Origin: Methanosarcina acetivorans C2A
GTDB lineage: Archaea; Halobacteriota; Methanosarcinia; Methanosarcinales; Methanosarcinaceae
Direction: 5' to 3'
DNA: 64,000 nt
Assembly (NCBI RefSeq): GCF_000007345.1
Contig: NC_003552.1
Coordinates: 4,588,001-4,652,000, forward strand
Shown here: piece by piece, positions 15,699 to 25,371 of the stretch
Layout of the letters: each line of letters begins with the position of its first letter
Position numbering within the stretch: the first letter of the stretch is position 1
Notes under the pieces: generated by a model
Told to the model about the DNA's origin: nothing
The model's input: only the letters and a program-made list of their open reading frames with translations
The model's database searches: none
Made by a program: the position numbers and the translations under genes

Positions 15699-17792
15699 TT
15701 GGGAAAAGAACAAAGAAAACCTAACCGCCTGATTAACGAAAAGAGTCCTTATCTTCTACAACACGCCTATAATCCTGTGGACTGGTATCCCTGGGGAGAA
15801 GAGGCTTTTGAAAAAGCCAGAAAAGAAAATAAGCCTATTTTTCTCTCAATAGGATACTCTACCTGCCACTGGTGCCATGTGATGGCACATGAGTCTTTTG
15901 AGGACGAAGAGATTGCAAGACTCATGAACGAAGCTTTTGTTTCCATAAAAGTGGACAGGGAAGAAAGGCCCGACATTGATAATATTTACATGACTGTCTG
16001 CCAGATTATCCTTGGTAGAGGGGGCTGGCCTCTAACGATAATTATGACTCCGGGTAAGAAACCTTTTTTTGCAGGCACCTATATCCCGAAAAAATCACGC
16101 TTCAACCAGACAGGAATGACGGAACTGATCCCCAGGATAAAAGAAATCTGGGACCAGCAACATGAAGAAGTGCTTGATTCAGCTGAGAAGATTACATCCA
16201 CCATCCAGAACATGATTGTAGAATCAACAGGTGAAGGGCTTGGAGAAGAGATAATCGAAGAAGCCTATAACGACCTGCTGAATTCATTTGATCCCGAGTA
16301 CGGAGGCTTTGGAAGGGCTCCGAAATTCCCGACCCCGCACAAAATTTCCTTTTTGCTCCGCTACTGGAAACGCAGCGGGGACCCGGAAGCCCTTGATATG
16401 GTAGAACATACCCTGGACAATATGCGCAGCGGAGGAATTTATGACCATCTGGGATCGGGCTTTCACCGCTATTCCACGGATAACATGTGGCTCCTGCCTC
16501 ACTTTGAGAAAATGTTATACGACCAGGCCCTTACCGCAATCGCATACATTGAAGCCTATCAGGTTAGCGGAAAAGACCTGTATAAAGAAACGGCAGAGGG
16601 AATCCTTGACTATGTTTTAAGGGACCTGACATCCCCGGAAGGTGGGTTTTACTGCGGAGAGGATGCCGATGTTGAAGGGGAAGAAGGAAAGTACTACCTG
16701 TGGACCATAGAAGAGGTCATGAGTATCCTTGGCCCTGAGGACTCCGAACTGATTATTAAAATGTTTAACTTGAAAAGGGGAGGCAACTTTGAAGAAGAGA
16801 TCAGAGGCAGAAAAACCGGAACAAACCTCTTCTATATGGTCCACTCGCCGGGTTCCCTTGCAGCCGAACTTGAGATCCCCGTAGAAGAAGTTGAAAGCAG
16901 GGTAAAAAGCGCCCGGGAGAAACTCCTTAAAGCCAGGTACGAGCGCAAAAGGCCTTCACTGGACGACAAGGTCCTGACCGACTGGAACGGGCTCATGATC
17001 GCCGCCTTTGCAAAAGGTTTCCAGGTTTTCGGGGAGGAAAAGTATCTGAAAGCCGCAGAAAAAGCCGCGGATTTTCTCCTGGAAACCCTTTACGGCCCCG
17101 AAAAAAGGCTGCATCACCGCTACAGGGACGGAGTTGCGGGAATTTCCGGAACTTCCGATGACTACGCTTTCCTGATACATGGGCTCCTGGAACTTTATGA
17201 GGCCGGGTTCGAGCTGCGCTACCTCAAATCAGCCGTTTCCCTGAACAGAGAGCTGCTTGAACATTTCTGGGATCCGGAGAACGGGGGGTTCTATTTCACA
17301 GCCAGCGATAGCGAAGTTCTGATCTTCAGAAAAAAGGAGTTTACGGATGCAGCAATCCCATCAGGGAACTCATTTGAAATGTTGAATCTTCTGCGCCTCT
17401 CCAGGCTAATTGCCGACCCCGGAATGGAAGAAACTGCTGACAGGCTCGAACGCGCATTTTCAAAGCTGATCAAAAAAACTCCTTCAGGGTATACTCAGTT
17501 TCTGTCTGCCTTTGATTTCAGACTGGGCCCTTCATACGAAGTAATTATTTCAGGAAAACGCGAGTCTCCGGATACAGTGAATATGCTCGAAGAGCTCTGG
17601 AGCTACTTCACACCCAATAAGGTGCTGGTTTTCAGGCCCGAAGGAGAAAATCCCGAAATTGCAGACCTTGCGGAATATACAAAAGAACAGCTCCCTATTG
17701 AAGGGAAAGCAACTGCATACGTCTGCCAGAACTATGAATGCCAGCTTCCTACCACCGAAACCAGAGAGATGTTAAAGCTGCTTAATGTCTGA
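15699..17792 (+). CDS. thioredoxin-domain protein, DUF255/YyaL (SPATA20) family
   Basis: A 697-residue protein of full family length. The N-terminal thioredoxin-like domain holds [10 protein letters not shown] near residues 52-61, the C-x-x-C of the family, preceded by the hallmark [21 protein letters not shown]. The C-terminal two thirds are an (alpha/alpha)6 barrel like those of N-acylglucosamine 2-epimerases and cellobiose epimerases, with [21 protein letters not shown] and [15 protein letters not shown]. The biochemical role is unknown; a redox or sugar-isomerase role is inferred from folds. The start is a TTG at 15699 with AGGAGGG seven bases upstream. The gene is monocistronic or follows the small frame at 15478. 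Confidence 0.9.
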   Translation: MGKEQRKPNRLINEKSPYLLQHAYNPVDWYPWGEEAFEKARKENKPIFLSIGYSTCHWCHVMAHESFEDEEIARLMNEAFVSIKVDREERPDIDNIYMTVCQIILGRGGWPLTIIMTPGKKPFFAGTYIPKKSRFNQTGMTELIPRIKEIWDQQHEEVLDSAEKITSTIQNMIVESTGEGLGEEIIEEAYNDLLNSFDPEYGGFGRAPKFPTPHKISFLLRYWKRSGDPEALDMVEHTLDNMRSGGIYDHLGSGFHRYSTDNMWLLPHFEKMLYDQALTAIAYIEAYQVSGKDLYKETAEGILDYVLRDLTSPEGGFYCGEDADVEGEEGKYYLWTIEEVMSILGPEDSELIIKMFNLKRGGNFEEEIRGRKTGTNLFYMVHSPGSLAAELEIPVEEVESRVKSAREKLLKARYERKRPSLDDKVLTDWNGLMIAAFAKGFQVFGEEKYLKAAEKAADFLLETLYGPEKRLHHRYRDGVAGISGTSDDYAFLIHGLLELYEAGFELRYLKSAVSLNRELLEHFWDPENGGFYFTASDSEVLIFRKKEFTDAAIPSGNSFEMLNLLRLSRLIADPGMEETADRLERAFSKLIKKTPSGYTQFLSAFDFRLGPSYEVIISGKRESPDTVNMLEELWSYFTPNKVLVFRPEGENPEIADLAEYTKEQLPIEGKATAYVCQNYECQLPTTETREMLKLLNV

Positions 17793-17820
17793 GTTCCGCA
17801 CTCCGTTGATACGAGCCTCA

Positions 17821-17887
17821 GGATGAGATCAAAACTCGGATTGGATGAGATCAAAACTCGGACTTGATGAGATGAAAACTCAAATTA
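17821..17887. repeat. about 22-bp tandem repeat, three copies
   Basis: The unit GATGAGATCAAAACTCGGA plus a short variable linker occurs three times, the last copy diverged. It lies between the DUF255 gene and the cytochrome b5-like gene. Confidence 0.8.
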
Positions 17888-17921
17888 ATATTGTAAAGTC
17901 AAAGAAAGGGGAAAACCGAAA

Positions 17922-18155
17922 ATGAAAGAGTATACACTTGAAGAACTTTCAGAGTACAACGGGAAGAACGGCAAGATTTACATCGCCTATGACGGGCAGG
18001 TATACGACGTATCAGACAGTTACATGTGGGAAGACGGGACTCACCAGGGGCTCCATGATTCAGGGCAGGATCTCTCGGACGCTATGGACAACGAAGCGCC
18101 CCACGGCCCTGAGGTTTTTAAGGATTACCCGGTTGTCGGAACTTTGAAAAAATAA
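17922..18155 (+). CDS. cytochrome b5-like heme/steroid-binding domain protein
   Basis: A 77-residue soluble protein made only of the cytochrome b5 fold: YTLEELSEYNGKNGKIYIAYDGQVYDVSDS, WEDGTHQGLHDSGQDLSDAM and APHGPEVFKDYPVVGTL. Histidines in the THQGLH and APHG segments fall where the family has heme or ligand contacts. Archaeal single-domain members may bind heme or another planar ligand, which sequence alone cannot settle. The ATG follows AAGAAAGGGG by about seven bases. It is followed after 70 bases by a PNPOx-like gene, possibly co-transcribed. Confidence 0.85.
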   Translation: MKEYTLEELSEYNGKNGKIYIAYDGQVYDVSDSYMWEDGTHQGLHDSGQDLSDAMDNEAPHGPEVFKDYPVVGTLKK

Positions 18156-18225
18156 AAGGCATTGTGACGAATGGATAAAAGGTTTCAGGAAAAAGCAGGA
18201 TAACAGATAAGAGGGGGTTGTGAGT

Positions 18226-18747
18226 ATGAAAGATGAGATTGCATCCGCTGTTCCTCAGGAACTGGAAGAAAAGGAAGGGGAAAAACCTGTAGAAAAGAAA
18301 GGGCTCGAAAAAAAAGAACTGCTTGAACAACTGAAAGAATTTTTTGAATCCCAGCTTCTTGCCGTCCTGGCAACACAAAACGGAACAGCACCTTACGTGA
18401 GCCTTGTTGCATTTGCCTCGGATGAAAAGCTGAAATATATTCTTTTTTCTACCACGAAAGCAACCAGAAAATACTCAAATCTGTCAGAAAATCATTCTGT
18501 CTCCCTGTTGATTGACAACAGGAAGAACGCAATCGAAGATTTTAGAGATGCAATGGCTGTGACAGTGCTCGGGAAAGTCGAACCCGTCGAGGACTTCGAA
18601 CACAGCATAATGGAAAAAATCTATCTGATGAAGCACCCGCATCTCGTGGATTTTTTGCAGTCGCCTACAACGGTTTTTCTGAAAATACGGGCGGAAAAAT
18701 ATATTGTTGTGACCCGTTTCCAGCACGTTGTTGAAGTTTCGGTTTAA
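18226..18747 (+). CDS. pyridoxamine 5'-phosphate oxidase-like flavin-binding protein
   Basis: A 173-residue protein with a charged N-terminal segment of about 35 residues (EEKEGEKPVEKKGLEKKELL, likely coiled coil) followed by a PNPOx-like split barrel: LLAVLATQNGTAPYVSLVAFASDE, LKYILFSTTKATRKYSNLSEN and VSLLIDNRKN. The AVLATQ and KYSNL segments are typical of FMN- or F420-binding members. The reaction is unknown, and PNPOx-fold proteins in methanogens are often flavin reductases. The ATG at 18226 is preferred over the GTG at 18220 because GAGGGGG lies eight bases ahead. Confidence 0.8.
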   Translation: MKDEIASAVPQELEEKEGEKPVEKKGLEKKELLEQLKEFFESQLLAVLATQNGTAPYVSLVAFASDEKLKYILFSTTKATRKYSNLSENHSVSLLIDNRKNAIEDFRDAMAVTVLGKVEPVEDFEHSIMEKIYLMKHPHLVDFLQSPTTVFLKIRAEKYIVVTRFQHVVEVSV

Positions 18748-18879
18748 TCTGCTTATTCGGCCTGGGATATTTGCCTGGATTGATATCTATAACGCAATCA
18801 AGCATTTTTCGAGGTAATCAGGCTTTATTTTTATTCAAGCTGTGTGTTTCTGTTCAAACCTGAAATTAATAGAGGAGGT

Positions 18880-19407
18880 TGATTACGGGAAGGTGGCTCG
18901 TACCTATCGGAGATACCCGGGAAATACCGGAAAAGTCTGCGGAGGAAAAGCTTCTGCCCCTGGGACCCTGCACAGGGAAGGTCTGACTGTTCCCGGGTGA
19001 AGACAGTGCAAAGACCTCTTTTGCAGGGGGTGCACACCTCATATGTCAATATATGCGGAGCCCAGGCTGCCCTGCGGCATCTCCGCCTTATCCGGGCTTT
19101 CCCCTGGGCGAATATGACTCTCCTGTATCGAAAAGAAATAGGGCTCGATATTCTCGACAGTGCAATGGCTGTTCTGGTCCAGGAAATGATAGATGGCAAA
19201 GTATCGGGGGTTGCTTTCGGAAAAAATCCCGATAAAGAAGCTGAAGCCGTTGTCGAAGCCGTATACGGACTTAACCGGGGGATTGTTGATAGCACTGTGG
19301 AGCCTGACAGCTGGACTCTTCCCACAGCAGAAAAAACATCCCGGACTGGCTCAACCGGGATTAAGTATAACTGCGATAAAACCTTATCTTCCTCTCCATG
19401 CTCATAG
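18880..19407 (+). pseudogene. phosphoenolpyruvate synthase-like remnant
   Basis: The fragments match the N-terminal ATP-grasp domain of PEP synthase/PEP-utilising enzymes. GGKASAPGTLHREGLTVPG lies near 18930-18985, ending in a stop. After an internal deletion come HTSYVNICGAQAALRHLRL, LLYRKEIGLDILDSAMAVLV, QEMIDGKVSGVAFGKNPD and AVYGLNRGIVDSTVEPDSW through about 19320. The rest of the enzyme (nucleotide-binding half, swivelling histidine domain and barrel) is missing, and a kinase gene follows at 19398. It is a decayed truncated copy. Confidence 0.7.
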
Positions 19408-19958
19408 GACTTACGGGCACGCCTGGTACGGGAAAGACCTCGGTAAGCAAGCTTCTCGAAAAAAAAAGGCAGTGGAAGATAATTCACCTTAACGAATTGA
19501 TCAAAGAAGAACACCTCTATACCGAGGTTGATGAAAAAAGGGATTCGGTAGTTGCGGATATGGAACTTGTCCGAAGCCGTCTTCCTGAGCTCATTAATGA
19601 AATGGAAAAGGAGCCGGCAAACAAAGTGGTAATTCTTGAGAGCCACCTTGCCCACTACATAACCGATATCGTAATCGTGCTAAGGGCTTATCCGCCCGAG
19701 CTGAAAAAAAGGCTGGAAAAACGCGGATATTCCGAAGAAAAGGTAAACGAAAACGCAGAAGCCGAATCGATAGATTTGATCCTGGCAGAAGCTTTTGAAT
19801 GGTGTGACAAAGTTTTTGAAATAAACACGACTGGCAGAACTGCGGAAGAGACCGCAGGAGATGTGGAAAAAATCATAGATTCTCTCCTGAGCGGAAAAGA
19901 AGAACAACTGCAGGAATACGGCCCGGGTTCCCTTGACTGGATAGATTCGGTACCCTGA
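19398..19958 (+). CDS. AK6/Fap7-type adenylate kinase
   Basis: A 186-residue P-loop kinase. GLTGTPGTGKTSVSK at residues 4-18 is the Walker A motif, HLNELIKEEHLY and VILESHLAHYI match the NMP-binding and Walker B regions of the AK6 group, and LRAYPPELKKRLEKRGYSEEKVNENAEAE is the lid/arginine region. Archaeal AK6 homologues have adenylate kinase or ATPase activity and, by analogy with eukaryotic Fap7, may act in small ribosomal subunit maturation. The ATG lacks a clear ribosome-binding site. It is convergent with nadM, whose end lies 39 bases further on. Confidence 0.85.
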   Translation: MLIGLTGTPGTGKTSVSKLLEKKRQWKIIHLNELIKEEHLYTEVDEKRDSVVADMELVRSRLPELINEMEKEPANKVVILESHLAHYITDIVIVLRAYPPELKKRLEKRGYSEEKVNENAEAESIDLILAEAFEWCDKVFEINTTGRTAEETAGDVEKIIDSLLSGKEEQLQEYGPGSLDWIDSVP

Positions 19959-19996
19959 AAGGAATTAATGAGAAGAAAAGTATTGCCCAGACCGAA

Positions 19997-20518
19997 TTAT
20001 AAAGAAAAGTTGCTATCGCTTGCAGAAACATTCCTCAGACGGGTTATTCCGTCAATATCTTTGATTGTTTCCGCAACGGGCTTCGGAACAAGGTGCTCCC
20101 ATTTTTCTCCGGCAATCATCCTTCTCCTGATTTCAGTCCCGGAGTACCTTTCCCTGACATAAAGGGGAGACTCCTTAACGCAGAACCCGGCTTCCCGGAA
20201 AAGCTGGATAACGAGAGGATTGTTCGAGTACACCACGTCAAAACGAGGGGTTCTGGATGCGACGTGGTGGACCCAGATAGAGTTATACCTGACATCTTCG
20301 ATAGGAAGGACGTAATGACGGACGGGAAGGTTCTCAAGCGCATTATAGAGCATCAGTACCCTTTCCCCTGCCGTGAACGGATCGGTGGCTTCATGGCTCT
20401 TCTGGGCACTTCCTATACCTATGACCAGTTCGTCCACCTCTTCGGCAATCCGCGTAATTACGGCATGGTGCCCGAAATGATACGGCTGAAAACGTCCGAT
20501 ATAGAAAGCTCGCATCAT
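19997..20518 (-). CDS. nadM: nicotinamide-nucleotide adenylyltransferase, archaeal type
   Basis: A 173-residue nucleotidyltransferase. MMRAFYIGRFQPYHFGHHAVI carries GRFQPxHxGH, the HxGH-type active site that defines archaeal NMN adenylyltransferase, and YSGTEIRRRM matches the C-terminal (I/Y)SGT-x-x-R motif. It joins NMN and ATP to give NAD. The double ATG at 20513-20518 follows GAGGTGG by about eight bases; a GTG at 20528-20530 is less well placed. It lies 65 bases downstream of fpoF on the same strand, so the mer-fpoF-nadM order may be one transcript. Confidence 0.9.
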   Translation of the reverse strand: MMRAFYIGRFQPYHFGHHAVITRIAEEVDELVIGIGSAQKSHEATDPFTAGERVLMLYNALENLPVRHYVLPIEDVRYNSIWVHHVASRTPRFDVVYSNNPLVIQLFREAGFCVKESPLYVRERYSGTEIRRRMIAGEKWEHLVPKPVAETIKDIDGITRLRNVSASDSNFSL

Positions 20519-20583
20519 CCCGGATTCCACCTCGAATTTGTACTGGTTATCTTTTTGGATATATCTGGATATATCTTCTGGTC

Positions 20584-21624
20584 TCAGATCGTTTCATTGC
20601 GGATTCCGGTCTCAAAGCTGAACTTCTCACAAACTTCAAGGAAATGTTCAGCATTACCCTTACGCTTCATCCCGATAAGCTTTTCGACAAGTTCGAGGCC
20701 CGGCTTGGGGTCTTCCATGATCTCCATATCCTCGCGGACCATATCGAAGTACTTCTCTCCGATTTCGGTTCTTATGAAGACCGAGTTCCACCCGTCAGGA
20801 GCCCCGACCGAACCTACCGAGATATCGGCAAAGACCGATGTATAATCACAGCAGTGGTGGCAGGGGTTTCTGGCAAACTTGGCCACGTCTTTGATGGGCA
20901 CGGAGTGGACCTCCCCGTCCTTAGTGTAGACCCAGAACTTACCCTTGGTGAACTCCATCTTCCGGATGTCTTCGAGCTTTACCTTGAGAATTTCAGGAAT
21001 GATCTTTTCGAGCATGACATCATGATGGAAACTTTCCATACAGAGCAGTCCGATAATGAGCACGATCTTTTCGTTTACATTTTCCCGGATTAAATGTGCA
21101 GCATGAGCCTGGCAGGGGACTCCGATAACTGCAATCCGGTCGTACTTTTCGAAGGCTTCCCTGAGCGCTGCGAGCACGGGGTCCGAGGTGTACTTTGTCC
21201 CTCTTGTCCGTTCCACGTCTTCCGCACTTGTCAGCAGGACAACTTCAGGTTCCCATTTCTCATTTCTGGTAATTCCGACTGCACAGTCGATTTTACCCTG
21301 CTTGAAGAGAGATTTGAGGATGCCGCTGGCTACTCCACCGTCCTGGCTGCCTACATTGTCCTTTGACCTTGCACCGAAGAACTTGCGCACATTTGTAAGT
21401 TCGTCCTGGATGAAACCGTCAACTACCGGACAGACCCGGCTACAGGTTAAGCAACCTTCACAAACCTGGTATCCGCCTCCTTTCTCATACAGGCTCAGAT
21501 CGTTCGGATCTCGAATTCCTGCCGCCTTCTTTACGGTAACAGCCCCGATGGGACATACGGCCTCGCATGCCCCGCAGGCTGCGCATACGTCATAATCAAT
21601 GACTTCTGCAATCTTTGGTGGCAA
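20584..21624 (-). CDS. fpoF: F420H2 dehydrogenase subunit FpoF
   Basis: A 346-residue iron-sulfur flavoprotein of the F420-hydrogenase beta-subunit (FrhB) family. Two [4Fe-4S] motifs lie at the N-terminus, CAACGACEAVCPIGA and CEGCLTCSRVCP, followed by the FrhB core (DGGVASGILKSLF, GTKYTSDPVLAAL, GVPCQAHAAHLI, and NPCHHCCDYTSVFADISVG with extra cysteines). FpoF oxidises F420H2 and feeds electrons to the membrane Fpo complex that reduces methanophenazine. In Methanosarcina it is encoded apart from the other fpo genes and beside mer, exactly as here. The start is a TTG at 21622-21624 with GGAGGT upstream. Confidence 0.92.
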   Translation of the reverse strand: MPPKIAEVIDYDVCAACGACEAVCPIGAVTVKKAAGIRDPNDLSLYEKGGGYQVCEGCLTCSRVCPVVDGFIQDELTNVRKFFGARSKDNVGSQDGGVASGILKSLFKQGKIDCAVGITRNEKWEPEVVLLTSAEDVERTRGTKYTSDPVLAALREAFEKYDRIAVIGVPCQAHAAHLIRENVNEKIVLIIGLLCMESFHHDVMLEKIIPEILKVKLEDIRKMEFTKGKFWVYTKDGEVHSVPIKDVAKFARNPCHHCCDYTSVFADISVGSVGAPDGWNSVFIRTEIGEKYFDMVREDMEIMEDPKPGLELVEKLIGMKRKGNAEHFLEVCEKFSFETGIRNETI

Positions 21625-21731
21625 TCAGTTACCTCCAATGCCTCGATAAGCTTGCCTTAACGGCAAGATGTTTTTTAAAAGTTTTTAAAAATATAACGTA
21701 AAAAAAATGATTATGCAAGATGTAATAAAAA

Positions 21732-22724
<993 letters not shown>

Positions 22725-22771
22725 TTACTCCTTTAACTACTGCTTAGTGGCTAGATGGGCCTGTTTTCGTC

Positions 22772-22788
22772 CCATATAAAAATATCTT
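22772..22788 (-). promoter_or_regulatory. putative TATA box of mer
   Basis: On the minus strand the motif TTTTTATATGG lies about 55-65 bases upstream of the mer ATG, leaving a leader of about 30-40 bases with the AAGGAG site. Confidence 0.35.
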
Positions 22789-22789
22789 T

Positions 22790-23436
22790 TAAATTATAAT
22801 TAACATCCGTTACAATCAATGTTAATTACAACCCTAACTAGAATTCACATAACAGTATTTAAGAATCTATATATAATTAACTGTATTAAATGAATTGTAT
22901 ATAAAAAGACTGATAAAATGTATTCTCAAACAGTCCTTTAGAGTGAAGACCTATTAAATACCTGACCCATTCAAAAGAAATAATCAAACCTTATAAACCT
23001 TTTCCAGAATAGGGTAGTTCCATGCCGGATTTCAGGCGGTAAGGATAGGATGCAGAAAAAAGACTGAATAGCTTATTTTAGCGAAAGTTTATCATCAGGA
23101 AGCAGGAAAAGATTTATATTGTAAAAATGTGGGATGTCGAAATTTGCAGACCTTTCCATGCTTGGCAGGGGAAAAATTGAGGCCATTAGCAGTGAAAAGA
23201 GGAGAAGAAATGCCCTGAAACCCCGGACAGAAATGTATGAAAAAAATAAGACATACCCGAATAGAAGGAAAAAATTTATGTTACTTTTTAAAAAGTCCTT
23301 ACAATTATATACAAAGAATGGTTAACATGTATGAGTGTTGGTGAAACCCGGAGTAATTTCGGGATTACAGGGAAGGGGAAAGCCCGCTTGAAAGTTTTGA
23401 GGTATTTAAATTCAGAAGCAAGGAGGTGAAGTAGCT
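22790..23436. other. spacer between mer and desulforedoxin
   Basis: This AT-rich stretch separates two divergent transcription units. A frame at 23134-23325 (63 residues, very basic) has no ribosome-binding site or family and is not called. AATTATATAC near 23301-23311 may be the TATA box of the desulforedoxin gene. No strong repeat or RNA gene is seen. Confidence 0.4.
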
Positions 23437-23562
23437 ATGGCTGTATCCAGAAAAGGAGAAAAGTACCGCTGCGAGATCTGCGGCAACGAAGTCGTTGTAA
23501 CAGAAGTAGGAGGCGGAACACTTGTTTGCTGCGGAGAAGATATGACTCTCATTGAAGAATAA
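23437..23562 (+). CDS. desulforedoxin-like protein, 41 aa
   Basis: A 41-residue protein. CEICGN at residues 13-18 and CCGEDM at residues 31-36 form the C-x2-C plus C-C site that holds a single Fe(Cys)4, the desulfoferrodoxin N-terminal domain standing alone. It can pass electrons to superoxide reductase; the separate superoxide reductase domain is encoded at 24744, so the two halves of a class I desulfoferrodoxin are split in this cluster. AGGAGGTG lies about nine bases before the ATG, one of the strongest sites in the window. Confidence 0.9.
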   Translation: MAVSRKGEKYRCEICGNEVVVTEVGGGTLVCCGEDMTLIEE

Positions 23563-23672
23563 CAAAAAAGTAAGAAATTCTCTCTATATGTATGGGTTTA
23601 TGATATCTCAGACCTGAAAATATGCGGATAAAATTCGGATAAAACAGGATTTCCTGATTTGGAGGGAAAGTA

Positions 23673-23903
23673 ATGAAGTGTTACGAATGTGCCAGAGAGG
23701 GCAAAGATACGGATGCTGTGGGAATTTGTATCGTATGTGGAAGAGGAGTTTGCAAAGAACACCTTATCCATGAGGAAACACCTGCGTGGGAAGGCGACTA
23801 TCCTATCGAACTTAAGCCTGACAAGGAACACATTAAAAGGATCGTCTGTGTCCCCTGCCATGAAGCTCTGAAGGAGAACTGTCTGTTTAATGAGGTTTGC
23901 TGA
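23673..23903 (+). CDS. DUF2180 cysteine-rich protein
   Basis: A 76-residue protein with MKCYECAREGK, GICIVCGRGVCKEH and VCVPCHEAL: three C-x2-C pairs plus histidine, a zinc-ribbon or B-box-like arrangement, of the archaeal DUF2180 family. Function is unknown. Its place between desulforedoxin and superoxide reductase suggests a role in oxidative stress, perhaps as a metal- or thiol-based sensor or adaptor, but that is inference. GGAGGGAAAGT precedes the ATG. It is followed at 23915 by a close paralogue. Confidence 0.8.
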   Translation: MKCYECAREGKDTDAVGICIVCGRGVCKEHLIHEETPAWEGDYPIELKPDKEHIKRIVCVPCHEALKENCLFNEVC

Positions 23904-23914
23904 GGTGGTCAAAT

Positions 23915-24139
23915 ATGCTGAAATGTTACGATTGCCTTGAAGAGGGTAAAGACAGCGAAGCCGTAGGTGTTTGCATCGTCTGCGGGAAAGGGCTCTGCAT
24001 GGAACATATCCAGCAGGTAGAATTCCCAATGAAGGGAGGAGGGTACCCGCTGCCCCACAAAACTCTAAAGAAAGGGCTTCCCAGGATGATGTGTAAGGAA
24101 TGCATCAGTTCTATTCTCGGGGACGGGTTCTGCGTTTGA
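23915..24139 (+). CDS. DUF2180 cysteine-rich protein, second copy
   Basis: A 74-residue paralogue of the preceding gene: MLKCYDCLEEGKDSEAVGV, CIVCGKGLCMEH and MMCKECISSIL keep the same cysteine and histidine spacing. The ATG at 23915 has GAGGTGG seven bases upstream; a longer reading from 23897 would overlap the previous gene. The 11-base gap between the two genes implies co-translation and a local duplication. Function is unknown. Confidence 0.8.
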   Translation: MLKCYDCLEEGKDSEAVGVCIVCGKGLCMEHIQQVEFPMKGGGYPLPHKTLKKGLPRMMCKECISSILGDGFCV

Positions 24140-24315
24140 AAAAATTATTGTGCAGCCCATAACAAAGGATGCGGACTTTAATAAAGGGCCTTTGGACAGG
24201 AATGAGGAAGTAAAAGGCCTGAACACAGATTTGAGAAATATTAATTAATAATAAATATAAATAACCAATATAAATATCAACAGCTGGTAGTTATCGGAGT
24301 AAGGAGACTGGAAAA

Positions 24316-24669
24316 ATGACAGAGCATGAAGAGATACTGGAGAGTATGGGAGAAAAAATGGGATTCACTCCGCAAGTTCTGGAGACGCTGGGGGATCTTG
24401 ATCCGGAATTCCTGCACAAATACAGGAGATGCGATCACAAAATACTGACGGACGGAGCTCTTCCATCCAAAGTGAAAATTCTCATGGCTCTTGCAGTTGT
24501 GGCATCAAAGCAGTGCGAATCCTGTACCGTAGCCCAGATGAAAAGTGCGCTTAAAAACGGAGCTACCAAAGAAGAGATCATGGAGACAATGGAAGTCATC
24601 TTCATCACCTCAGGTGCTCCTGCCGTAGCTGCATGCAGGAATGCTCTTAAAATGCTGAAAGATATGTAA
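24316..24669 (+). CDS. carboxymuconolactone decarboxylase/AhpD-like protein
   Basis: A 117-residue all-helical protein. [24 protein letters not shown] carries the C-x-x-C of AhpD-like alkylhydroperoxidases, followed by the usual G-A-T-x-x-E-I helix. Such proteins reduce organic peroxides or act as thiol relays. True decarboxylase activity is unlikely because the CxxC is the AhpD hallmark. The family's second-helix histidine near the CxxC is replaced by other residues here, so peroxidase activity is uncertain. AAGGAG precedes the ATG. It sits amid other oxygen-defence genes. Confidence 0.8.
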   Translation: MTEHEEILESMGEKMGFTPQVLETLGDLDPEFLHKYRRCDHKILTDGALPSKVKILMALAVVASKQCESCTVAQMKSALKNGATKEEIMETMEVIFITSGAPAVAACRNALKMLKDM

Positions 24670-24743
24670 AGCCGCATTTGAGAACAAATAAAAACTACAT
24701 TTAAAAACTACATTTTTAAAACAAAATAGTGATGGGGAAGAAA

Positions 24744-25109
24744 ATGGCGGAAGAAAAAATAAACAAGCCTGCGGATCCTAACAACCTTACCGACGGCGAG
24801 AAAAAGCACATCCCAATAATAAACGTACCGGAAACTATCGTTGCAGGAGAGCCTTTTGATGTGACCGTGGAAGTGGGGATAATTCCTCATGTAATGGAGG
24901 AAAAGCATCACATTGAATGGATCGAACTCTACCTCAACGACAAAAAAATAAGGAGAGCGGAACTCTCCTTAGAAAACAAGAAGGCTGAAGCCACATTCAC
25001 GGTTGAGGCCGACAAATCTCTGGCAGGAAAAGAGAGCAAACTCCGGGCTCTTGAAAACTGCAATATCCATGGGCTCTGGGAAGAGTTCATGACTATCAAG
25101 ATGAGCTAA
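24744..25109 (+). CDS. superoxide reductase (neelaredoxin-type)
   Basis: A 121-residue class II superoxide reductase. Iron ligands are visible: H22 in EKKHIPII, H49 in IPHVMEEKHHIEWIEL, H55 or H56 in the same segment, and C106 and H109 in ENCNIHGLW, giving the Fe(His)4Cys site. It reduces superoxide to peroxide in the cytoplasm without making O2, suited to a strict anaerobe. It lacks the N-terminal desulforedoxin domain, which is a separate gene at 23437. GGGGAAG precedes the ATG at 24744; an upstream ATG at 24729 is less well placed. Confidence 0.9.
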   Translation: MAEEKINKPADPNNLTDGEKKHIPIINVPETIVAGEPFDVTVEVGIIPHVMEEKHHIEWIELYLNDKKIRRAELSLENKKAEATFTVEADKSLAGKESKLRALENCNIHGLWEEFMTIKMS

Positions 25110-25146
25110 AGAGAAACTGACATAGAAAAGAGGAAGCTAGCTGGGG

Positions 25147-25279
25147 CCTGCTGCCTGAGGGACAGTGAGAACTATAGAGTCTGAAGAGTAAACTTGCAGG
25201 AGGCTACGGAGAAGAAAATCCGTAACAGTAAACCTGCGTACCTGAGAGAACAGCAACACTCACGCGGCCTCAGGGCAGG
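25147..25279 (+). ncRNA. candidate structured leader RNA of the cytochrome gene
   Basis: Four nested pairings are visible. An outer stem joins 25147-25160 (CCTGC, two-base bulge, CCTGAGG) to 25268-25279 (CCTCAGGGCAGG), 12 bp. Inside, GTGAG 25165-25169 pairs with CTCAC 25259-25263, GCAGG 25196-25200 with CCTGC 25233-25237, and TACGGA 25205-25210 with TCCGTA 25219-25224. All nest without conflict. It lies in the 260-base leader of the pentaheme cytochrome gene, ending about 90 bases before its GTG. It could be a riboswitch-like leader or a small RNA. I do not recognise a known class. Confidence 0.45.
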
Positions 25280-25371
25280 TTTCCAGTAAGTCGAGAATAT
25301 CCGGGGGAGAAAAGGCAAACGTGCACCTGGGAGACCTAAAAACCGGAGGGTAACGTCTGGAGGGAACGTCA

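Noticed and set aside
18831-19655. Minus-strand open frame of 274 codons
   Set aside because: It is antisense to the PEP-synthase remnant and the AK6 kinase, has no recognisable domain, and looks like a reverse-frame artefact of codon bias.
20093-20845. Plus-strand open frame of 250 codons
   Set aside because: It is antisense to nadM and fpoF and shows no motif.
23134-23325. 63-codon basic frame upstream of desulforedoxin
   Set aside because: No ribosome-binding site, unusual Lys/Arg-rich composition and no family; probably chance.
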